Positions 26,220 to 36,222 of a stretch of DNA of 64,000 bases are shown here, piece after piece. Made by a program: the position numbers and the translations under genes. Location: assembly GCA_963277665.1 (NCBI GenBank), contig OY728143.1:532490394-532554393 (forward strand). Direction: 5' to 3'. The DNA is from Viscum album. Lineage: Eukaryota > Streptophyta > Magnoliopsida > Santalales > Viscaceae. Numbering within the stretch: the first letter of the stretch is position 1; each line of letters begins with the position of its first letter. The notes beneath the pieces were generated by a model, which saw nothing but the letters and a program-made list of their open reading frames with translations, was not told the origin of the DNA and ran no database searches.

Positions 26220-27010
26220 CCATGTTTAGTTTCGTTTTTGGGCACCAGAGAAGCGTCGGCGGTCATCAGAAGTCTCGGCTCCGGCAAGGGTAGTGGCTGG
26301 AGCTCGGGGTGGCATAGCGGAGGATCGGGCGCCAGACAGCGGTGTAGTCGGGGGGGGGGGGGGGTTCGAAGCGCGTTGCAAGAGTAGTGGGGCCGGTGGT
26401 GTGAGCCGTCGAGTGGCTGGAGGTTGGGCAGAGGTTGAGCCGAGGGGTGCATGAGCGGTGTGCGGCTCAGGGTGGTCCCGGTGGTGGAGTAAGGAGGCTG
26501 GGCGGCACTGAAATGGTGAGGTGCAGCAGACACGGGAGGAGCCGAGGCCAGCAGGGGTAGGAGCGTGGGGCGTCAGGCGTGCATGGGTCCAGGCGGTGCG
26601 GGTCACGGCGAGGCGCGGCGGTGTCGCAGCAGGGCGCTGCGGGTGGGGGAGAGGGCGACGTTCGCGTTCAGTGAGAGGAGGATCTGAGCTCTTGGCCTCG
26701 GGCATGCGTAGGAGGAAGGACCCGCGCCGCGCGGGTCCTCCTATGGACAATGAAGACCGGCTTCGGCCGGTCTGTTTCAGAGGAGGCAAGGACCTGCCTC
26801 ATGCTGGTGATGCTTGGAGACGGAGACCGGCCTCTTGGCCAGTCGGTTGAGGAGGGCCGGACCCACTTGGGTCCGACGGTTTGAGGTGGGCCGCGAACAG
26901 CGGGCCGCGGCAGACTGGGCCAGACCTGCGGCTGGGCCACGTGCAGGCGGCTCGGACCGGGCAGGCCGGGGTGGACCGGCTTGGTTAGGCCCTCTTGCAT
27001 TCGGGGGGCC
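26220..27010 (+). repeat. GC-rich, GGCC-word block inside E2 3' LTR, with G15 run
   Basis: Counterpart of 19,290-20,070. It contains an uninterrupted run of 15 G at 26,350-26,364 where the 5' LTR has only GTGGGG. Open frames of up to 187 codons on the minus strand here are composition artefacts: no start or domain is conserved in the other LTR. Confidence 0.8.
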
Positions 27011-28033
27011 GTAACTCATAAACGGGGCGTCCGATTGACGCGCTGTCTTCGGCTATGGGACCATGTTGACAGGCAGTTCTTTTAACATGAGTTTCGGGGT
27101 TTTTCAGTTATGCGCCCGAAGGCGGGAGGCCCGAGCGATTTAACTTAATTATTATTAATGTTTACAGCAGACGTATTCGCAAACCGGACGTCTGTTTGAC
27201 GTGCCGTTAGAGGCGCTATAACCCTGTAGTTGAGACGGACCTTCCGAAAATGGTTTAGAACCTTTTCTATGAGGTTTCGTTGCATAGAGGCACAAAACGT
27301 TTAATGTGGATAATTAAATAATTAATTAATTAATTAATTCTTCTTGTGTCAGAACTAACTCATGTTTGGGATGTCCGATTGACAGGCCGTCAGCGGCAGT
27401 GTAGTCCTAGTCCTTGTGTGGACTTTTTGATATTCCCCTTTCATTATTTAGGCCATAGATAGGGTGCGGGACCCACAGGGCCCAGTTTTCATGTTTTACA
27501 GTGAAACTCTATGTTTTTACATGACATCTGTTTGGGGTCTTTGAGAACTGAATTGTGCGTGTTTTTCTGAGGGGATTTCCAAAGTGCACTTTTCCCGCCT
27601 AATTAGATTTGTGGTGTGGGCCCCATGTGCCATTTTTAAACTATATGCAACGTACCACCACCTTTTCACAAGGCATCCGATCAGGGCGGATGAATAGCCA
27701 TTTTAGCTTGTTTTTCCGCGAGCATCGTGTTGGAGCAGTTCACCCGACCTTTCTCGGGATCGTGGTGTGGGCCCCACATGGTCCGGCTATGGTGAATAGT
27801 ACTATGTTCACCGGTTGTCCGTTCTAGGCGAGTAAATAGTCTATCTCGCGTGTTTTTCCATGAGGGTTGCAATGGTGAAATCTATTTGGCCATATGGAGC
27901 CTCGATTGACATCCTATTAAATGACGAAACATGAAAGGATGTTGGACAGAGGTCCCTTTGATGCACACTGAACCAACGCACTGTGGCATTATTGATGTCA
28001 CCCGGTGATGTCGGTCACAACACAGAGTTATCG

Positions 28034-28590
28034 GACTATTCCAGGTTTACCCTCCAGCAAGGCTGGGCAGTGGGTCACCCGACGACTCTTTATGGTTTAC
28101 CCTACAACAGATACTGGGCAGTGGGTCGCCTGTTGAATACTTAGGTTTTACCCTCTAGCACAGACCAGGTAGTGGGTCGCCCGTAGACTATCCAGGTTTA
28201 CCCTCCAGCGGAGACTGGGTAGTGAGGTCTCCTATCGACTGTTCCAGGTTTACCCTCTGGCACATACTGGGAAGTGGGTCGCCCGTCGACTATCCAGGTT
28301 TACCCTCCAGTAGGGCTGGGCATTGGGTGTCAAGTTTACTATTCCAGGTTTACACTCCAGCAGGTTTGGGCAGTGGGTCACCTGTCGACTATTGTAGGTA
28401 TATCCTCCAGAAGGGCTGGGCAGTGGGTTGCCTGTCGACTATTCTGAATTTACCCTCTAGCAGGGTAGGGAAGTGAGGTAACCCGTTGACTTCCTTTAGG
28501 GTTTACCCTCTAGCAGGTACTGGGCATGGGGTATCCCGATGATATATTATGTGTTACCCTCCACCAGGGCTGGGAAGTGAGTCACTGATT
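28034..28590 (+). repeat. E2 LTR minisatellite: 11 units of about 50 bp (3' LTR)
   Basis: Same unit number and order as 21,090-21,645, total length 557 against 556 bp. Hairpin words such as CCAGC-AAG-GCTGG and GGGC...GCCC are kept in several units. Equal copy number indicates that the array was already present and has not expanded or contracted since insertion. Confidence 0.93.
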
Positions 28591-29308
28591 GGCTTTTCAG
28601 ACTCAGTCCTTTCCACTATGCTAGTCTGTGGATTTTCTCTATGACTACCAGAGTAGGATATTTGGTTGCACAAATCGGTGATGTGAAAGCATTGACGTGA
28701 CCTTAGAACATATGAGAACAAGGGGCACCTTACCCACCAAGACGTATCCTTGTGACCCGACCTAAAAGCTGTGCGGGCAAGACAGTGCTGCCCAAATCAG
28801 ATAGTATCGAGGTGTGGTGATTGAGCCCCATTTACATGTACCTCCTAGGTTGACGTATGAGACATTTGGGTTTAGTGTTCGATATCCTTTGAACTGTTGT
28901 TGACTTTTCTTGAGCTAAGCTTGGAGATAGAGATCCACTTACCCACTAATTCGGGTTTATCGTTGAGCATATATATACATCCTATTGTTTTTCCCACTCC
29001 TTGGGTTCAGTTACTCTCCTTCTAAGAGCTACAAAGATGCACAGGGTATGCCACATGCTTTCCGTGTCTAGATCCTCTTGGTTGGACGAGGCTACTCTAT
29101 TGCTATAGGCAGCGAAGACTCGATGAGAATTTCGTATTCTCACCATCTCTAGCTCGTTGTGTCTAGACGAGTATGCTTCCTTTCTCTTGTTGGGTTGAGT
29201 TGCACTGTCTTTATATCTTTTTCACTCTTACACTGTTCTCTGCTCTGGCTAATACTCCCCATTTTAGTACATCCCTTGTTGCTCCCCCAAGCAATCGGGG
29301 CATCCTAC

Positions 29309-29326
29309 TAAGTATTTTTATACTCA
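29309..29326 (+). promoter_or_regulatory. Conserved LTR hairpin, E2 3' LTR
   Basis: TAAGTATTTTTATACTCA, one mismatch in the stem relative to 22,365-22,382; an acceptor-like AG follows at 29,366-29,367. Confidence 0.65.
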
Positions 29327-29808
29327 CCCCTGCTTGGGCTTTGCCCGCACATGGTGTGCCCTTGAAGATGACAGACAGGTCGGTCGAGACAATATAGGAG
29401 CATAGAGGATACAAGAGGTTGTGGTGTGTTCGATGGTCATAGCATTACATCCTGGGTGTGAGACTCACTAGCGGTTTTCCTTTGTTTTACCTGTTGTCGG
29501 GTTGTGGCACCCTTCGGGATGGGCGCATGTTTTCCCCTTTTACTATTCAGTTTACTTGTCAGTACATTACTTGTACTAGTTAGAGGTTGATGCATGTATG
29601 TTGGTTCCCCTTTTTGTAGCAGTGTTGTATCTTTCTTTATTTTCCCTGCATTTTTACTTGAGTTGGTAGCGTTTGTGTACAGTTTCTTAGGAAAAGGCAT
29701 CCATATTTTATTGTGCCTTCGGTGCAAGTCGCTAGCACCTAGACAATGGAGGCAGGATTGGGGTAGCCGTTTCTCAAGCCTCATTACAGGTCTGGTTGTG
29801 AAAATCAA

Positions 29809-30205
29809 TGTTCCAGTTCTATATCTGAGAGGTACACTTTCTAGGACATGTCATCTCGGAGGCTGCAGTTGCAGTAGATTGTGTGAATATTGAGGTGGTA
29901 CTTTCCTGGGATCCACCCAAGTGTGTGATGGAGGTACATAGTTACCTGGGATTGTCTGGATATTATCGATGGTTTGTACTAGACTTCTCATAGTTGTGGC
30001 CCCACTATCAGCCTTGACAAAGAATAGTCAACCCTTTGGGTGGCCGGAGAGATTCCAAAAGAGCTTTCTTGAGCTGAGGTAGAGAATGAATACTGCCCCC
30101 ATTTTGAGGCTTCTAGGGGAAGGCGTAGGGTAGGTAGTTTACTGCGACACATCGGGGACTGGACATGGATGTGTACTGATGTAGGAGAGATCAGTGATCA
30201 TATAT
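29809..30205 (+). pseudogene. E1 RT C-terminal part and start of RNase H, between E2 and E3
   Basis: It resumes E1 exactly after the E2 target duplication: QFYI, stop, EVHFLGHVIS, then VVLSWDPPKCVMEVHSYLGL, SGYYRWFVLDFS. These are the thumb and connection motifs of gypsy RT. The RNase H opening YCDTSGTGHGCVLM keeps the first catalytic aspartate (CDTS; most families have CDAS). Stops and small frame changes are present. Text ends at the E3 insertion (30,206) and continues at 38,410. Confidence 0.9.
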
Positions 30206-32047
30206 TGTAACAGCCCGAGATTTTATGAAATATATTCTTTTAATTTAATTAATTTCTTGTGTTTTACGCTACACCAAAAGAATCTTGCATAACACACATC
30301 CTTGACTTGCCTTGCATTACACGCAATCACGACCTTCCCCGATAGCGTGTGTAGTATGCAATACCGAGTTTCACTAAACAACGATATGTTATTAAAATGT
30401 TATTATAACTAGCCGTTATGAATATTAATAACCACTTTTTGAAATTTTGTAAATTTTATTTTTCAAAATAGACTATATTTTTGGATTCGTAATATCGAAA
30501 TTAGCTTAGGGTGAAATTTTGGTACTTTTCGGATAACATTCATTTTCTAATGAATAGTGGAAATTACTAAATTTTAATTAAAAACAACTTTTTTAATCGA
30601 AATAAGTAATATTGATAAATTATTAATTTGAGTGGTTTTAAAGTATATTTAGAATATATTTTTACAATTTAATACAATGTTGGTCATTGGATGTAATTTG
30701 TCATTTAAACCAGACATAAACAAGTGTCAATGTTTTGATAGATATTGTTTCTTAAAAACACGCTATTTGTTTTAACAGCGGGATTTAATTATAAAATTAA
30801 TTAATGCAACTTCTATGTTATGAATTTGGTAAAATAAACTTCAATTTTGAAATTGGAATATGAAATAAAGCCTAGGATGAAATTTTGGATTTGTTCTGAA
30901 AAACATTAATTTTTGATGAATAGTGAAACTACTAAGTGGTAGTTAAAAAATTAATTTTTTCATAAATCTTAATTTTACCGCTTCTGTGAATGGAATTTCA
31001 AAAATCCGAGAGACACGGTTGATGTCTGTAAGTAAAATGTGGTTCAATGAGATGAAAATAATTTTTGGCGAATAGTAACTTTTTACTTTTATTTACCACG
31101 GTTAAAAGTAAATAGGGTAATTAAGGGTAAAAATGATATTAATATTACCCCAACACATGTCCTAATCCTATTGAACAAGTGTATCTCGACCAAAAACAAC
31201 CTTAATTGTAAAATATCATCATTTAGGCCCACTTGGATTAGATTAGGACATTTGTTATTAATTTATTTAAAGAAGGGTTAAAATAGTTAAAATCAATGTT
31301 TAATAAGTAAATCATTTTTAATATGGGGTTATACATAAGATAAATTCGACTATAAATATTCATTAGAAAGATAAAAAGATTTCCTACATAATGGTATTTT
31401 ATTTATAATTTTTAGACATTAAATAATTTAATTTATTTATGACACAATGATGATGCAGTAATTATCTTATTAATGAAATATTGACATAACTGATGTTATA
31501 AACACCAAAATAAATGTAATTTGAGACTTTTTATTAATACCAATAATTTTATAGGTTACTATGATATATTAGTGTTGATTTAATAAACTTGGTTAGAACA
31601 TATAATTCTGCTATGACTTTCACAAAAATCATATATCAAATAGTTTCAAAATTGACACAAAATAGTTTTTAAATCAAATATTATATTATTAATTGTTATT
31701 TTATTACTAAAAATCTACGGTTCAGCCAAATGACTTAGATAAGGATATATATATATTAATAATAAACAATTTGGGGTTCATTTGGCATGTTATATTAAGT
31801 GTATTAACCATATATTGTATGAAAACAAAAAGACACGGTAAAAGTTAAATTATTTAACTTAGAGTTAAATCTAATTGATAAGGTTAAAATAATAACCTAA
31901 ACTTGTCTAAATCCGATTGGATGATAGGATTTCGACCCATACCCACTTTATCTTCGAAATAAGACCCTTTGGAACCATTATAAACCGATTTTGACTTTAA
32001 TATAAAATAATATTTTGAGATATTCCTAAGGTGCCCCTCTCCTCCCT

Positions 32048-32055
32048 TATAAAAG
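32048..32055 (+). promoter_or_regulatory. TATA box in E3 5' LTR
   Basis: TATAAAAG in a CT-rich context (CCTCCCT before, GGGCACCTCC after), identical in the 3' LTR at 36,943-36,950. A strong plant core-promoter match; transcription would start some 30 bp downstream. Confidence 0.8.
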
Positions 32056-32260
32056 GGCACCTCCTCCCTCTCTTCCTCAAACAACATTGAGCGCTCTAGC
32101 TCGGCCAACCCCTACAAAAATCCCTTCTCCACATCCCTAGAATAATCCGAGAGGACATGGTCTTCTTCAAAGACCAATCTTAGTTCCCTAGGTGGAGGAT
32201 TCAAAGAGGCGTTTCAAAGAAGAGGAGGTTGGGACACTTACAAAGCAAGTCAGACCTAAG

Positions 32261-33311
32261 GTAAGGGAAATATCACAATCTCATTTTTATCCGAGATTGT
32301 TTATACTTTGTCATTTACTGGGGTGTATTTTATCATCCACATCCATTTTTCCTCAATATGTAATGTTATTTCCATCCTCCTACAATTGTTTAAATCCAGT
32401 TTTACCCTTTGGTGAGTTTTTAGTAAAAGATATGAAAGGAATCTTTTGTCGTTTTTCGTACGAGGTACTTTTTGACTTTTCCGACAAAAGCACGAAGAAT
32501 GTTTTTTTAAACTTATATGGAATGAATGGATTTTTAAAACATTATTTCCAAGAAGCTTCCTTTACAAGTTTTCAAGTTTATTTTTAATCAACCTCTTTTA
32601 GTTTAAAATTGTATGACATGTTAAGAAAGGAAAAATGTATTTGAAGAATAAAGGATATTTTTCTCAAGAATGGAGTTCAAGTGTTTTATCAAAATTATTT
32701 TCCATATAAGATAATAAAGGGTTCTGTTTTTATCCCTATTATTACATGGATTTGATTATGTTGTGATGGAAATATTTTTATGAATTCCTTTATCTTATAT
32801 GAATTGTTTTATGAAGTCATGTTGTTTAAGAATTCCATTTTTATTACATGGGTTATGAAATGTTGTATGGTTTTTGATTTTGTGGAACACATAAGAATGG
32901 TATCATTATGAGATGGGTGGGACCTATATCTCCCTCCAATTCATCGGGTAATGATTTTATATCTCATGAGATAGACATGGCTGGAATGGTAGGTTATACC
33001 GGTTCAGTGAAACAGGACTGAAATGAGGGTGACTCGATTCAGAAAGGGACTTTGTCCACTAAGATAGTTTTGGAAATGAGTCTTGACTAACAAGAAATGA
33101 TTCTCTATGATTATGTGTTTATGCCACATTGTTTCATGTTTTATGTTATGATTATTGGGATTACATTTCACTTCTATGATTTATCCCATGTTATGATATT
33201 ATGAGATCTTTTGTAGGTTATGATTTCCAAAAGCTATGTTCTTATTGATATTTTTTTTGTTTACCCTTACTGAGCATTTGAGCTCACCCTTTTATGTTTT
33301 CTTTTCCCCAG
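32261..33311 (+). other. Possible leader intron in E3 5' LTR (1,051 nt)
   Basis: A near-consensus donor, CCTAAG before GTAAGGG at 32,261, and a near-consensus acceptor, TTTTCTTTTCCCCAG ending 33,311, before GATATAAAG. Both are kept in the 3' LTR (37,156-38,205, 1,050 nt). The intron would lie between TATA box and gag, removing most of the untranslated leader. Splicing is inferred, not shown. Confidence 0.55.
33271..33286 (+). promoter_or_regulatory. Conserved LTR hairpin, E3 5' LTR
   Basis: TGAGCATTTGAGCTCA: a 5-bp TGAGC/GCTCA stem about 25 bp before the acceptor-like CCCCAG. The 3' LTR version at 38,165-38,180 has one base changed in the left arm. Confidence 0.6.
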
Positions 33312-33516
33312 GATATAAAGAATGGTTTTAGGTAAAAAAAGGGGAAGATCTTTATGGGAGATATTGAAGATCTTTCACCATGTTTAGAAGATTACGTTCC
33401 GAGTTTCCAAAGACACTAAACTATTACGATCCTTGTGTGTGTGTTTTTGTTATGTACTAAGTGTTCCGCAAAAGTAATGTAATGTCCATGTATGTCAGGC
33501 TTCGGGTCTCTACAGT

Positions 33517-33527
33517 TGGTATCAGAG
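33517..33527 (+). other. E3 primer-binding site (tRNA-iMet)
   Basis: TGGTATCAGAG two bases after the LTR end, a full match to the standard plant initiator-Met primer site. Confidence 0.93.
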
Positions 33528-33774
33528 GAAAGGTTTAGTCAACCTTTGGAAACTAGGATGTGAAAACGTTAGTGAGATCCCTAGAGATATTTCTAAGGTA
33601 GCTCTAGGGCTGTCCCTAAGGTTAAGTATACATATAGGTTATAGTAATAGAATTACGCTAACGATAATAGAATTAAACCTAAGATGTTAGATATTGAAGG
33701 TACTCCCCCTTTAATATGTTGTTTTCCCTAGCATGATTTTTGCCTCTCACACTATTCTTTTTGGGTTTTAGACG

Positions 33775-34890
33775 ATGGCTGGAACCCGAAAGAACCGTGT
33801 TGATCAATGCAATGGACAATGCAATGATTGTCCTCCTGAACAAACAAATGTTATGAGAGATGGAGTGAAAAATCTTATTTCTATACTTACACAAGCTATG
33901 AATCATTTTGGACTTCTAAATGAGCAGAGAAGGGAACAATATTCTATTGATTCCATCATGAGGCAGCGTCCACCTTCTTTAAGTGGGTCTTCTGATCCAC
34001 CTGTTGCTGAACAATGGATCAGTACCACTGAAAAGATATTTTCAGTTCATCAATGTTCTGAACATGATAAAGTCATCTTACCTGTATATCGTTTGGAAGG
34101 TGAAGCTGATCAATGGTGGAATCTTATCAAGAATACGAGGCCAAGAGATGAAATTGAGTCCATGGAATGGGACGAGTTCAAGAACTTATTTTTCAATAAG
34201 TACTTCCCTCGTATTCTTCGAACAAAGGTGGAGAAGGAGTTTCTTGAACTAAAGAAAAAGGATGATGAATCTGTTGGTAAATACGAAGCGAATTTTACAA
34301 GACTTGCAAGGTATTCATCTGGCATTATCATCCAACCTGAAGGTAAAGATGATTGATTTTTCAGTGGCTTAAAACCAAGTCTTAGAAGGGAATTAGCTAT
34401 AAGATACTTCAGTAGCTATGAAGAAATTGTGGATTGTGCTATCAAGGTAGAAATAGAAGTTGGTGTTACATATCCATCTCATGGTTTTGACAAGAAACAA
34501 AAGATGGAGTTTAAGGAGAAATCTCATAATAATGGTGAAAAGAAGATGAATGTTTCCTTATGCTCAAAGTGTGGAAATAAGCATGGTGGAGACTGTCTTA
34601 AAGGGACTAGAAAATGTTTTAAGTGTGGAAAAGAAGGTCATTGAGCAGATGAGTGTCAAGGTAATGGAAAAAGGGTTTCTAATGATGTGAATAAAGAAAA
34701 CACTGCAGAGAACGCACCACCAACACTTCAATGCTTCAAGTGCAAGTAAATGGGGAATTATGTTAATAAATGCCCTAATCCATGGGTTAGTGATGATCAA
34801 CATGAGCAACCACATAAGGCAAAGGACAAAGGGAAGTCACATGCGATCACTATTGGCGATGTTGAATATGACAACGATGTGGTGGAATGA
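33775..34890 (+). pseudogene. E3 gag (capsid/nucleocapsid), three premature stops
   Basis: One frame of 371 codons from ATG 33,775 to TGA 34,888-34,890. Residues MAGTRKNRVDQ open it. The retrotransposon gag domain follows: PPVAEQWISTTEKIF, LEGEADQWWNLI, WDEFKNLFFNKYFPRILR, EFLELKKKDDESVGKYEANF. Three zinc-knuckle-like segments close it: CSKCGNKHGGDC, CFKCGKEGH then a stop and ADEC, and CFKCK, stop, MGNYVNKC. In-frame stops at 34,354-34,356 (TGA), 34,642-34,644 (TGA) and 34,747-34,749 (TAA) are single transitions away from Trp, Trp and Gln codons. The protein would coat and package E3 RNA. No pol follows. Confidence 0.92.
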
Positions 34891-36180
34891 TTAAGTGTTT
34901 ATGTAATGGGATTCCAAAATAATGTTGTATCATGGAGTATTGGAATATTTATGTATTGGTCTAATGTGGTATTCAAAGTGATTGAGATATTTTTGGAAAT
35001 AAGATGATATGCGAATAATGAAGGGAAAATGAGAAAATGAATTGTTTAACAATATTCATGAACTCATGATTGATATAAGGACTAAGTGATATCATGGTTT
35101 GAGTATATAGAATTTTGAGGATTTTGGTATGTGGAAGGTGTTAACTTTTAACTGCATTCATGTTTTCACTAAGGTATTCAAGAGAATACATGATTAAGGA
35201 CTTTGAATGTTTAAAATGTGACCAACAAAACATATCTTATGATATAAGGGGATCGACGATGGTATTAAATATCTGGTAATCGTTTTCACTATGTTATGAG
35301 AGTGGACTGCAGTATTATGGATAAGCCTAAAGATTGTAATAGATTATGTTGGACATAAGTTAGTATGGTTTAAGGACAGAAGTTTTTTCGATATTATTGA
35401 TGGGATGTTATAGTAATATAGTTTTAGAAAAACGGAAACCCGCAGGACGGAAGACAGCCCATCACGTCGGACAAGGCTGTGGGAATCGAACCCACAACCG
35501 AAGTGCGACTGGCCTTTATCACCTACCACTGGCCTACAGGAAGTCCCTGTTTAGTAGAAGCTAGTTTTATTATATTAAGCAGCATGATATATGAATTATA
35601 AGTCCATTTTAGGAACCATATATGATTAATCTCACTATAGAATGACTTATGTATATTTAATAACATTTGCTAACCTTTTGTTTGAGACAGATGGAATGAC
35701 CCGTCATTTTATCACATGATCTGCTAACACTTCACTAATAACAAATTCAACTTCATTTATTTAAGAGATGAAGTGGAAATTGTTCAAGGCACGAACAACA
35801 GTGAGATTGTACCAAAATAATATAAGTATTTATTCTAATTCAAATTTTTCAACTTTAGGGAAACGATCTTGAAAACCAAAAATGTTGTCTTAGTGCTCTT
35901 ATATCTGATTAATTAGATGGTACCTTAGATCGTCACAAATTTATGGATTTGTGATTGTTGGATTTTCCCTAGCCATGTTCTCTACCACTCTCCATCAGAA
36001 CATGATGGTTAGATTTTTCTTCCATATCCATATTTTCACCTATGTGGAAACCCAGTGATTAGTTTATTTGGGTAACCATTATGTTTCATACATTAGTTTT
36101 TAAAGATTGGTTTTGGTATTCCTTTTTACGATGTGGATTTCTATTAAAGAAACTTTTGAGTAGTAAACCATTTATAACCC
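34891..36180 (+). other. E3 internal non-coding region
   Basis: About 1.3 kb between gag stop and polypurine tract, AT-rich and with stops in all frames. No protease, RT or integrase motif can be read, so pol was lost or never present. It contains the SINE-like sequence at 35,427-35,549; otherwise I see nothing recognisable. Confidence 0.75.
35427..35549 (-). mobile_element. tRNA-derived SINE-like element inside E3
   Basis: On the minus strand a Pol III-type split promoter is legible: A box TAGGCCAGTGG (35,526-35,536) and a perfect B box GGTTCGATTCC (35,482-35,492), 33 nt apart, as in tRNA genes and tRNA SINEs. The T-arm stem GTGGG/CCCAC is intact, but the acceptor stem pairs only partly, so this is not a tRNA gene. 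A GC-richer tail of about 55 nt follows, ending TTTCCGTTTTTC. TAGTTTTA occurs at 35,419-35,426 and 35,562-35,569 as a possible target duplication, although the right copy lies 12 nt beyond the expected SINE start. Confidence 0.72.
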
Positions 36181-36208
36181 CGACGAATTTCGAGGGCGAA
36201 ATTCATTT

Positions 36209-36222
36209 TAAGGGGGGTAGAA
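36209..36222 (+). other. E3 polypurine tract
   Basis: TAAGGGGGGTAGAA directly before the 3' LTR TG, preceded by GACGAATTTCGAGGGCGAA, the classic plant gypsy context. Confidence 0.93.

Larger units (their letters stand above)
18222..29803 (+). mobile_element. E2: gypsy LTR retrotransposon with 4.6-kb LTRs and deleted pol core, inserted in E1 RT
   Basis: LTRs 18,222-22,864 and 25,152-29,803 flank only 2.3 kb of internal DNA. The candidate target duplication is atcat (18,217-18,221) and atcaa (29,804-29,808), 4 of 5. E1 RT text joins across the insertion. Internally there are a tRNA-Met-type primer site, gag remnants, a decayed zinc knuckle, protease traces, then directly the integrase C-terminal tail and a polypurine tract. 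No RT, RNase H or integrase core is seen. It is a deletion derivative that would have needed an autonomous relative for movement. Confidence 0.92.
25152..29803 (+). repeat. E2 3' LTR (4,652 bp)
   Basis: It starts TGTAAGAACTC and ends GTGAAA (GTGACA in the 5' copy). All landmarks of the 5' LTR recur in order and at matching spacing, including the 11-unit minisatellite. Differences include a 15-G run at 26,350-26,364 and a longer CT run at 25,857-25,875 that the 5' LTR lacks. Confidence 0.92.
30206..33514 (+). repeat. E3 5' LTR (3,309 bp)
   Basis: It starts TGTAACAGCC and ends TCTCTACA. Bases 30,314-31,433 (1,120 bp) have no counterpart in the 3' LTR; the remainder is collinear with 36,223-38,409. 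A minus-strand open frame inside (31,884-32,108) is repeated in the 3' LTR but overlaps the promoter and is not considered a gene. Confidence 0.93.

Noticed and set aside
26226..26789. 187-codon minus-strand frame in the E2 3' LTR
   Set aside because: It lies in the GC-rich block where stops are rare by composition; the 5' LTR counterpart has only short, differently placed frames.
35427..35549. Functional tRNA gene on the minus strand
   Set aside because: A and B boxes are good, but the acceptor stem pairs poorly; a SINE head fits better.
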